Below, piece after piece: positions 1 to 6,713 of a stretch of 19,692 nt of DNA. Origin of the DNA: an uncultured Lachnospiraceae bacterium. GTDB taxonomy: Bacteria > Bacillota_A > Clostridia > Lachnospirales > Lachnospiraceae. The first letter of the stretch is position 1. The number at the start of each line of letters is the position of its first letter. The notes beneath the pieces were generated by a model that saw only the letters and a list, made by a program, of their open reading frames with translations, made no database searches and had not been told where the DNA came from. The position numbers and the translations under genes are program-made. The stretch covers positions 1 through 19,692 of the forward strand of contig CAJUQU010000043.1 in assembly GCA_910588595.1 (NCBI GenBank). The letters are read 5' to 3'.

Positions 1-191
1 CTGAAGCAAATAGTATCTTGGACCGGTAATGGTGTCACCATCGGATCATTCGCAAAGGTCACATCAACTAAAGGAATGATCGTCGTATCCCCTGCCTGCG
101 TTGGCTCTCCCACCACAGTCTTGGATGAGAGAAAGCTTTCCATTCCATGCATCATGGAATTTACTACTTCATTAAAATTATTTTCAGCCAT
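1..191 (-). CDS. GerW (YtfJ)-type sporulation protein, N-terminal part only
   Basis: Only the first 63 codons lie in the window; the gene continues past base 1. The start is the ATG at 191-189, preceded by a GGAGG-type ribosome binding site. The peptide begins MAENNFNEVVNSMMHGMESF and continues with SSKTVVGEPTQAGDTTIIPLVDVTF, here given in pieces of the same reading frame. Short N-terminal helix, then TVVGEP and DTTIIPLVDVTF, are typical of the GerW/YtfJ family, which acts in spore formation and germination. The gene follows a DUF2953 gene by 28 bases, the same pairing as ytfI-ytfJ in Bacillus. After VTF the family normally becomes glycine-rich, but here it reads ANDPMVTPLPVQDTICF, which I do not recognise. 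The identification rests on the N-terminal half and the neighbour. Confidence 0.6.
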   Translation of the reverse strand, partial: MAENNFNEVVNSMMHGMESFLSSKTVVGEPTQAGDTTIIPLVDVTFANDPMVTPLPVQDTICF

Positions 192-219
192 TCTATACCT
201 CCATTAAAATAAATTCACA

Positions 220-1194
220 TCAAGTTTCGCTGCGCCTTAAATGTTTGAACAGACGCTTGATATCCTTATCAAAAAACAAAATACATGCCGCCCGCACAAA
301 TACGAAAGCACTGACATGGCCCTGAAAAGAAAAATTCCCTTCCATGACAGTTTGTTCAAATTCAGGCTGTATATCAATATTTCCCTGATGTAAGGGATAA
401 AGCATCCCCCATACGGCAAGGACTTCCCCCATCACTGCCGGATCGTCAAACCCCAGATGAAGGTTTACCCGATATTTTTGCGGCAGTATTTTTCTCAGAA
501 TATACATAAATTGTTTCTGACATAAAGACAGTGCTCGTTTAGTACTGTCTGACTGTAATACTTTTAGGTAATAATTTATGTTATCTTTTATCTTCATTAT
601 TGTATCACAAACTTTATGGAATGTGAACTTTATATTTTTGAAAAAATTTACAAATTTAGTTAAAATATTCTTAATTTTTTGAACAATTCCCAGCTTTTTA
701 TTCCTGTCATTGACTGATTCATCTGGAAGATCATTTGCTGCAGGCTTTCTTGTGCCGGTTGGCGTATCCTTACACAAATCCTCGCTTTGTGCCTCCCCCA
801 AAGAATCATCCTTCGAAAACATATCTTCCGAACTATGATTCTCTAAAGAGGCTGCCTGGATCTCACCAGCACTCTCGGTTTTATTTTTGGTCGATTTTGC
901 TTTTTTATGCTTCGCTTTTTTGCTGTCCGCTCTCAGATTGTCATATATCGTAATGCCAAAAATCTTTAGGTTCACACAAAAAGGCTGTTCGTTCTGATAT
1001 ACACCTCTTATTGAGATCATGTGCAAAAGCCACGACGCACGCAGTTTTGCTGTAAAACCATTCTGGTAGCTGCCATTGCCACGATATCTGACCGGAACGA
1101 ACAGTGCTAGCAGCAGTATAAATAAAATGAGTCCAAGAATGATCAGTATTGTGATTCCAATCATCTTCAATACAGTGAGTAGTATCGATACCAT
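220..1194 (-). CDS. DUF2953 (YtfI-like) membrane-anchored protein
   Basis: The product is 324 residues with one strong N-terminal membrane segment (about residues 8-34) followed by VPVRYRG. A first conserved piece runs to about residue 85 (KLRASWLLHMISIRG, then NLKIFGITIY). Next comes a low-complexity Lys/Ser/Glu-rich linker (about 90-170), and then a C-terminal conserved piece containing LHLGFDDPAVMGEVLAVWG (about 245-265). This layout fits the DUF2953 family, whose Bacillus member YtfI sits next to ytfJ; its biochemical role is not known. A GGGG ribosome binding site lies five bases before the ATG. The gene starts 13 bases after the upstream small ORF and is followed by the gerW-type gene, so the three are probably co-transcribed, plausibly in connection with sporulation. 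Confidence 0.75.
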   Translation of the reverse strand: MVSILLTVLKMIGITILIILGLILFILLLALFVPVRYRGNGSYQNGFTAKLRASWLLHMISIRGVYQNEQPFCVNLKIFGITIYDNLRADSKKAKHKKAKSTKNKTESAGEIQAASLENHSSEDMFSKDDSLGEAQSEDLCKDTPTGTRKPAANDLPDESVNDRNKKLGIVQKIKNILTKFVNFFKNIKFTFHKVCDTIMKIKDNINYYLKVLQSDSTKRALSLCQKQFMYILRKILPQKYRVNLHLGFDDPAVMGEVLAVWGMLYPLHQGNIDIQPEFEQTVMEGNFSFQGHVSAFVFVRAACILFFDKDIKRLFKHLRRSET

Positions 1195-1207
1195 ATATTC
1201 CCCTTAA

Positions 1208-1549
1208 TCAACTATTGTTTTGTAAAAATGCTTTTACATCATACGATCCCGTTTCACGAAAAACATCCTGAATGATATCTATGACCAGATCAACTGCTCC
1301 GCCATACCCTTCAGCAATGCCAACAATATATGGTGCATTTTGTTTTTTCTTATAATACTTCTGTTTCAGTATACCGCTATGATATATTTCAAGCAGATCA
1401 TTATTGGGGGCAAGCGCAATAATATAAATAAACGGCTGTGGCCTGCCAGTCCGCAATTTCCACTTTACTGTGCCACATTTCTTATCCAAGGAAGGACTGA
1501 TATACAATTTACTGCTAAAGCGCACTCTCTTCACTTCTCTCTTATACAT
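1208..1549 (-). CDS. Conserved-looking small protein, function unknown
   Basis: This is a 113-residue protein when started at the ATG at 1549-1547; an in-frame TTG at 1561 would add four residues. No good ribosome binding site precedes either start, and the predicted promoter places transcription start only about ten bases upstream, so the true start may be at an internal GTG. The sequence has no signal peptide or membrane segment. It reads as a compact mixed fold with a basic N-terminal half (KREVKRVRF, KWKLRTGRPQPF) and a glycine motif VGIAEGYGGAVDLVIDIIQD near the C-terminus. I do not recognise the family. It lies 13 bases upstream of the DUF2953 gene and probably heads the operon that includes gerW. 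Confidence 0.6.
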   Translation of the reverse strand: MYKREVKRVRFSSKLYISPSLDKKCGTVKWKLRTGRPQPFIYIIALAPNNDLLEIYHSGILKQKYYKKKQNAPYIVGIAEGYGGAVDLVIDIIQDVFRETGSYDVKAFLQNNS

Positions 1550-1566
1550 TTCTGTGATCAATGACT

Positions 1567-1595
1567 ATTCTAACACAAGATCCTCGATATTTCAA
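1567..1595 (-). promoter_or_regulatory. Sigma-A-type promoter for the small protein/DUF2953/gerW operon
   Basis: On the minus strand TTGAAA (1595-1590) and TAGAAT (1572-1567) are separated by exactly 17 bases. The -35 touches the downstream edge of the terminator of the upstream Nudix gene. Predicted transcription start is near 1560, leaving almost no leader before the ORF. Confidence 0.5.
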
Positions 1596-1632
1596 ACCAA
1601 AAAGAAGGTCAGAACAGACCTTCTTTTTGGTT
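1595..1632 (-). terminator. Strong hairpin terminator after the Nudix gene
   Basis: There is a perfect 16-bp inverted repeat: AACCAAAAAGAAGGTC at 1595-1610, a six-base loop, and its complement at 1617-1632. It begins four bases after the Nudix stop codon. The A/T-rich outer half supplies the U-rich 3' arm on the minus strand, and the near symmetry could let it work in both directions. Confidence 0.85.
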
Positions 1633-1635
1633 GTT

Positions 1636-2082
1636 TTAACGCGGTTTTATCCATTGTTTGTTTTTCCGGAGATCCAGATATTCCTGATACGCCTGCTCCA
1701 ATATCTGTTTTTCATTTGAAAATTTGAGCAGATGATACGCCTCATGATACTTGTAATATCCTGAATCAACAAAAAATTCCTCACGCTGTGGCTTGCTGTA
1801 ATAATTATCTGCCATCATCAGATACCAATGGACTTCCTTCTCAACGATATCCTGCGGCACATTGAAGGTGTATTCACTTTTTCCAATATATTTCATAACA
1901 GTTGCTTTCACGCCGGATTCTTCAAACACTTCCCGCAGGGCAGTTTCCACATGCTTTTCGCCAGTTTCGACAGTTCCTTTCGGCAATACCCACCCTTCGT
2001 ATCTGTTCTTGAAATTTTTGTATAAAAGCAGAATCTTTCCCCTGAAAACGACTACGCCACCACAGCTAGTAGCTTGAATCAT
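1636..2082 (-). CDS. Nudix hydrolase
   Basis: The 148-residue product carries a complete Nudix box at residues 36-58 (GTVETGEKHVETALREVF, then EESGV). G36, E42, R50, E51, E54, E55 and G57 all match GX5EX7REUXEEXGU, so the metal-binding glutamates are intact. The N-terminal strand SCGGVVVF and GWVLPKG before the box are usual for the diadenosine-polyphosphate/dinucleotide branch, so hydrolysis of a nucleoside diphosphate-linked compound is expected; the exact substrate cannot be read from sequence. The ATG at 2082 follows GGAGG by seven bases, and the gene begins 30 bases after the CheY-like gene. A strong terminator follows immediately, so this is the last gene of that transcript. Confidence 0.9.
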   Translation of the reverse strand: MIQATSCGGVVVFRGKILLLYKNFKNRYEGWVLPKGTVETGEKHVETALREVFEESGVKATVMKYIGKSEYTFNVPQDIVEKEVHWYLMMADNYYSKPQREEFFVDSGYYKYHEAYHLLKFSNEKQILEQAYQEYLDLRKNKQWIKPR

Positions 2083-2112
2083 GCTATTTCCTCCTGTAGG
2101 GTGCGTATATTT

Positions 2113-2469
2113 TTATTTCATGCTATCCATAATACTTATGATCTGGCTCGTCTCGTAAGGTTTTGTAACAAAATCCGCAGCGCCAAGCTTGATCGCATCA
2201 AGCATCTTGTTTTTCTGGCCGGATGCAGTTACCATGATCACCTTGGCTTCCTCGTTGTATTCTTTGATCTTCACAAGGGTCTCAATGCCATCCATCACGG
2301 GCATCGTGATATCTAATGTCACGAAATCAGGCTCAAGCTCACAATATTTATCAAACCCTTCCTGACCATTTTCTGCCTCTGCCACTACTTCATAACCATT
2401 TTCGACCAGAATATGGCGAAGCATATATCTCGATGTTTTGGAATCGTCAACTATCAAAACAGTACTCAT
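2113..2469 (-). CDS. Stand-alone CheY-type response regulator
   Basis: The 118-residue product is a single receiver domain with no output domain. The acidic pocket is D8-D9, the phosphoacceptor is D53 in VTLDITMPVMDG, and the switch residues are T81 (VTAS) and K103 (TKPY), so all catalytic residues are present. Such proteins signal by protein contact, as CheY does at the flagellar motor. AAGGAG lies eight bases before the ATG. It starts 42 bases after a gene with a CheX-like phosphatase motif, a natural partner that would remove its phosphate. No kinase, receptor or flagellar gene is in the window, so the output is unknown. Confidence 0.9.
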   Translation of the reverse strand: MSTVLIVDDSKTSRYMLRHILVENGYEVVAEAENGQEGFDKYCELEPDFVTLDITMPVMDGIETLVKIKEYNEEAKVIMVTASGQKNKMLDAIKLGAADFVTKPYETSQIISIMDSMK

Positions 2470-2511
2470 TTTTTAATCTCCTTACTCTCTTCTTTTATTA
2501 TAAAAGCACAT

Positions 2512-3384
2512 TTATTCATATACTTCTAAAACAGCTCTGATACTGCATCCATTGGCATAAATGGGAATGACATACAATTTCTCATTGCTGATAAACGGCC
2601 CATCAACAGAATATTCAGGCGAATTCATATCAATTACAATATCATCATAGCTTAGATTCGTGGCATACAGGCCATTCACACAGTTGATAAATTCTCCAAC
2701 GTTGTCCAGGGCATCCTCGTCAACTGCGTCGTATGTATCCTCCGTAAAGTGATCCGCTATTGCCAGCAGATCATTGCCTGATGCACTGATATATACTTTC
2801 ATGTGCATATCGCCGACGATCGTCTGACATGCATACTTATCAAGCTGCAGGGAACGTGCCGTATATGCTTTATCGAGATATGCATCACAGTCGATCAGCC
2901 TGCGTATCGTCCGAACAAGGGTAATTGTGTATTCTTTGAGCCGTTCTGATTTCAGTGGGACAAAAATACGGATGCACTGTTCAAGATCGTCATGGATCAG
3001 TGAGCTGATCTGGGCATCATTGTAGCCTCCACACTGTTGAAATCCATCTAGAAAAGAGTTGATCTGATCCAGACCGAATATTCCCTGATCCAAAAGACTT
3101 TGGACAAATTTCATAAAGGAATTGGACTGATAGGTCAGGATCTCGTCCAGTTTTTCATCACTGAGATACCCTGCCTCGATCGCTGCCTCTCCAAAACGTT
3201 CCTTATCCTCATCGATCCTGCCTAAAAGTTCCTGCGCAGCTGCCGATGTAAGAATTTTATTGATCACTGCTATTGTTTCAACTTTTGCCTTAAGATCTTT
3301 CTGAACAGGAAGTAGCTCATCAAGCAGGCTCTGTGATAATATTTGCTTTTCTACCAGATAATTTCCAAATAATCGGTTAATCAT
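2512..3384 (-). CDS. CheX-like phosphatase-domain protein with unusual N-terminal region
   Basis: The 290-residue product has two parts. Residues 1-135 are helical and contain repeats of the type FGEAAIEAGYLSDEKLDEIL, similar to the N-terminal domain of GspE/PilB-type ATPases (MshEN-like). Residues about 150-290 resemble the CheC/CheX phosphatase fold. The active-site signature D-x3-E-x2-N is at D227, E231, N234, with a proline at P256 close to the expected spacing. The phosphatase activity is inferred from these residues. It lies directly upstream of the CheY-like gene, its probable substrate. AAGGGAG sits seven bases before the ATG, and a separate promoter precedes it. Together the pair looks like a compact phospho-switch rather than a full chemotaxis operon. 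Confidence 0.65.
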   Translation of the reverse strand: MINRLFGNYLVEKQILSQSLLDELLPVQKDLKAKVETIAVINKILTSAAAQELLGRIDEDKERFGEAAIEAGYLSDEKLDEILTYQSNSFMKFVQSLLDQGIFGLDQINSFLDGFQQCGGYNDAQISSLIHDDLEQCIRIFVPLKSERLKEYTITLVRTIRRLIDCDAYLDKAYTARSLQLDKYACQTIVGDMHMKVYISASGNDLLAIADHFTEDTYDAVDEDALDNVGEFINCVNGLYATNLSYDDIVIDMNSPEYSVDGPFISNEKLYVIPIYANGCSIRAVLEVYE

Positions 3385-3423
3385 TTTACGGCTCCCTTCT
3401 GCTATAAATATTTATCTATTACT

Positions 3424-3452
3424 AATATACACCTTTTTGCAAAAAATTACAA
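3424..3452 (-). promoter_or_regulatory. Sigma-A-type promoter for the CheX-like/CheY-like/Nudix operon
   Basis: On the minus strand TTGTAA (3452-3447) and TATATT (3429-3424) are spaced by 17 bases, followed by a leader of about 35 bases before the ATG at 3384. The region 3385-3503 holds this promoter and no convincing GC-rich terminator for the upstream gene. Confidence 0.5.
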
Positions 3453-3503
3453 AGTATTATTCGCGATTTTGGAATTTTTTATACAAAAAGCAGAAAATAC
3501 ATG

Positions 3504-6215
3504 TTAGATTTCACCATAATACTGATCTAAAATCCTTCTCGCCATCGGCACAGCGTACTCTCCGCCGCTTCCGGCGCCCTCCATGATGACTGTTATCTGA
3601 AGCGGAGTATCTGTATCGTAAGTATATCCGGTAAACCAGGCATGGGAATCAGCGGAATCATTAAACTCAGCGGAACCGGTCTTGCCGGCTGCGCTGTAGC
3701 CATCACTGATCAGCCTCGTACCTGTGCCTTCCTGCACCACTGCTTCCATGACATCCTGGAGTGCCTGCGTCTCCTGTTCTGTGATCAGCTGTCCTAAAGA
3801 GCATGGTTCATATTGTTTGATCACATCCCCTTCTGCTGTTTCAATGCGGTCGATCATATATGGCACCATCATCTCACCATCATTGGCAATCATAGCAGTG
3901 ACCATTGCGATCTGAATAGGAGTCATCTGCGTCGTACCCTGTCCGATCACAGTCTGGAGCATGGTGCCGTCGCTATCAGAGATCTCGTCGGAGATGCAGC
4001 TGACATTGGCTGGAAAAGCGACGGGCAGATCATTGTTAAAATACAGGCTGTCAAGTGTTTGTCGAAACTGTTCCCTGTCAAGCGTAAGTCCGATATTGGC
4101 AAATGACGCATTGCATGATTTTGCAAAAGATGCAGTAAAATCCACCGATCCATGATTTGTACCGTGAAAACAGTTGATCGTATTCCCATCTTTCGTATAT
4201 TTTCCCGTACACTGAAATCTGTAGTTTTGAAAAGTTTCAGGATTCTCCCGTATATATTCCAGCGCTGTGAGTATTTTGAAAGTCGATCCTGGCGGGTATA
4301 ATCCTTGAGTAACTCTATTCAATAGTACAGAGCTTGTCGTGTCAGCCAGGATGTCATCCCAGATATCGCTGATCTTATTCGGATCAAAGTCCGGCTTGGA
4401 TACCATTGCCAGGATCCGGCCCGTTGACGGCTCTGACACGATCACAGCTCCGCTGTATATCCCCATTGCATTATATGCGATTTCCTGCAGTCTTGCATCA
4501 AATGTGGTGACGACCGTGTTTCCCATATGTTTCTCGTCTGACAGATCATTCTGCAGCTTGCTGCCCAGCGAGATATTGGAGGAGACCAGATACATATTGG
4601 CACTCTGCTCCACTCCCATTCTCCCATGGGAGGCATAGCCGACCGCATGTGCAAAAATGTCGCCGAAAGGATAGTTCCGTTCATCCGTACTTTTCAGCGT
4701 GGTTGCAAGAATCTGCCCATCTGCGGAGAGGATATCTCCCCGGATCGTCTTTGCCGCCAATTTATCCTGCCGTTTTGTGTTGTAGGAATTGTTGATGACC
4801 TGCGGGCTGTCAATGTATACATAGTGTACCAGATATCCGCTGATCGCAACAAACAGTCCCGCAAAAACGCCCGCGACAATATTCATTTGAAGTTTCGGTA
4901 TAACCTCGTCTCCACGACAGACATCATTGTTAATATAAAATCCCTGGATGACGGAAAACATGATCAGCGAGGCAAGTACTGAACTTCCGCCGTAACTGAT
5001 CAGTGGCAGCGTCACTCCTGTCAAAGGGATAAACTTGCTGTTTCCGCCGATTGTGAGGAAAAGCTGCACAATGTAGACGATTCCCAATCCATATGATGAA
5101 TACTTCATAAAAGGATCATCACAGGAATGTGCCACGCGCACGACCTCTAAAAATAAATTGACACAGACTGCGATCAGGCAGATGCCAAAAAGGACGCCGA
5201 ACTCCTCACAGATCGCAGAAAAGATAAAATCCTGCTCCACATAAGGTATGGAACCTGGCATACCCGCATCGATCCCCATGCCGAACCATCTGCCGGTCCC
5301 GATGCCGAACAGCGATTGTGCGATCTGATAGCCCGTGGCATTGATGTCATTCCACGGATCAAGCCATGCCGCGACGCGCACGCGCACATGCGAAAAAAGA
5401 AAATACGAGATATACGCTGCCGCGGAACCGCCCGCTAATCCAAGTATCAGATACCTGATCCGGTGTGTTGCCACAAATAACAAGATAATATAAGTGATAA
5501 AATAAATCAAGGCACTTCCAAGATCTTTGGAGGCAACAAGAAACAGGACATGTATAGCCGCCAGAACCGCCGAGAGCACAATGTGGATAAATCGTTCTGC
5601 CCTCGACAGGATAGCCGCTATAAAAAATACATAGATGATCTTTACAAACTCCGATGGCTGGAACGACAAACCCATAATGGAAAAGGAAAGCTTAGAGCCG
5701 TTCGTGATGCTTCCGCTGATCAAAACGATCCCCAATATAAGTATGCCTGCCGCTGCAAAGATCAATTCGCATCTTTTCAGCAGTTTTACATATTTCATCA
5801 ATGCCGGAACAATCAATGCGATCACGAACGATATTGCAATGATCGCAAATTGACGGACAGAACGAGTCAGGGATATCCGAGTCAGTATGATAAAACTGAT
5901 CGACAGCAACAGCGCTATATGATTTTGTATCAATCTGTTGGCGCGTGGATAGATCACCCGCATCAGAACCATAAAAGCAAATACAGTTATCACCTGAAAA
6001 AGAGCCAGAAAAAGATATGTAAAGTCCTTCCTTGACGATAATAAAACAAGACTTCCAATCATGTGATTGGCAAAGATCATCACATATTGCAGTACAAAAA
6101 CAGCCCCGCCGCGCTCTCGATCATCACGCCGGAGGACAATATAACTAGTCACTGTGTACAACAAGATATTCATTACCAAGATATATTTTGATAATTCGAT
6201 TACTGCTCTAAGCAT
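3504..6215 (-). CDS. SEDS (FtsW/RodA)-class B penicillin-binding protein fusion
   Basis: The 903-residue protein joins two partner enzymes of peptidoglycan synthesis. Residues about 1-430 are a polytopic SEDS glycosyltransferase: QPSEFVK (186-192), DLGSAL (231-236), EQDFIFS with the likely catalytic aspartate D329, and LPLISYGGSS (403-412). A further membrane segment (about 445-468) leads into an extracytoplasmic transpeptidase: PPGSTFK (641-647, nucleophile S644, K647), SCN (700-702) and KTG (845-847). It should polymerise lipid II and cross-link the product at the outer face of the membrane, in elongation, division or sporulation. GGGAG precedes the ATG by nine bases. It starts 39 bases after the U32 gene and probably belongs to the ruv-zapA transcript. 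Separate partner genes are the commoner arrangement. All key motifs are intact. Confidence 0.93.
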   Translation of the reverse strand: MLRAVIELSKYILVMNILLYTVTSYIVLRRDDRERGGAVFVLQYVMIFANHMIGSLVLLSSRKDFTYLFLALFQVITVFAFMVLMRVIYPRANRLIQNHIALLLSISFIILTRISLTRSVRQFAIIAISFVIALIVPALMKYVKLLKRCELIFAAAGILILGIVLISGSITNGSKLSFSIMGLSFQPSEFVKIIYVFFIAAILSRAERFIHIVLSAVLAAIHVLFLVASKDLGSALIYFITYIILLFVATHRIRYLILGLAGGSAAAYISYFLFSHVRVRVAAWLDPWNDINATGYQIAQSLFGIGTGRWFGMGIDAGMPGSIPYVEQDFIFSAICEEFGVLFGICLIAVCVNLFLEVVRVAHSCDDPFMKYSSYGLGIVYIVQLFLTIGGNSKFIPLTGVTLPLISYGGSSVLASLIMFSVIQGFYINNDVCRGDEVIPKLQMNIVAGVFAGLFVAISGYLVHYVYIDSPQVINNSYNTKRQDKLAAKTIRGDILSADGQILATTLKSTDERNYPFGDIFAHAVGYASHGRMGVEQSANMYLVSSNISLGSKLQNDLSDEKHMGNTVVTTFDARLQEIAYNAMGIYSGAVIVSEPSTGRILAMVSKPDFDPNKISDIWDDILADTTSSVLLNRVTQGLYPPGSTFKILTALEYIRENPETFQNYRFQCTGKYTKDGNTINCFHGTNHGSVDFTASFAKSCNASFANIGLTLDREQFRQTLDSLYFNNDLPVAFPANVSCISDEISDSDGTMLQTVIGQGTTQMTPIQIAMVTAMIANDGEMMVPYMIDRIETAEGDVIKQYEPCSLGQLITEQETQALQDVMEAVVQEGTGTRLISDGYSAAGKTGSAEFNDSADSHAWFTGYTYDTDTPLQITVIMEGAGSGGEYAVPMARRILDQYYGEI

Positions 6216-6254
6216 TTTTTCTAACTCCCATTCGCCCGCTCAGACGCTCCCTTA

Positions 6255-6713
6255 TCACATTACTCCACGCTTGTAATGTCCGTTTGTAAATTCTTTGTAT
6301 GGAAATTCTTTACGCGGGATTTCTTTACTGGAAATTCCGTCTTCTCCGGTCATACAGCTTACATAATATTCGATCACTGCATTTGTCTGCCTTTCATCCT
6401 CTATGGAGAAATCAAGCCGCAATTGGTCATATTTCTTTTTGCGGATTCCTTCAAGCTGACCATGAAGTGACAAAGGCACCGTATTATACAAAACATTATA
6501 ACAGTGCTTACAGTTTTGTGTTACTGTGAAAACGTTTTGATAGCGGTCTGTCAAATGATATTTATTGTCTGCAGATGCGTCATCTTTTATACAATGCTCC
6601 ATTGTTTTTCTGACACAGTTAGCCGAGTACATCATAGGGATATACCCATATATAACAAAACCGATACTGCAGTCTGTGTCAGTCAGAAGCTTACCTAGTT
6701 CTTTCTTGTTCAG
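6255..6713 (-). pseudogene. C-terminal part of the U32-family gene, cut off by an in-frame TAG
   Basis: This stretch is in the same frame as the U32 gene upstream and is separated from it only by the TAG at 6716-6714. It runs 152 sense codons to TGA at 6255. It contains MMYSANCVRKTMEHC, QNCKHCYNVLYNTVPLSLHG and LRLDFSIEDERQT, which match the C-terminal domain expected of long clostridial U32 proteins. It has no ribosome binding site at its first ATG (6635), so it is not likely to be made alone. The codon replaced by TAG is probably a glutamate (GAG), giving LPL-x-LNKKELGKLL. It is either a recent nonsense mutation, a sequencing error, or a site of readthrough. Confidence 0.75.

Noticed and set aside
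3453..3503. Terminator after the SEDS-PBP gene
   Set aside because: The region is A/T-rich with T-runs but no stable GC-containing stem was found.
5550..6035. Plus-strand open frame of 161 codons opposite the SEDS domain
   Set aside because: It is rich in Tyr, Gln, Arg and Asp, as expected for the complement of a hydrophobic membrane protein, and has no ribosome binding site.
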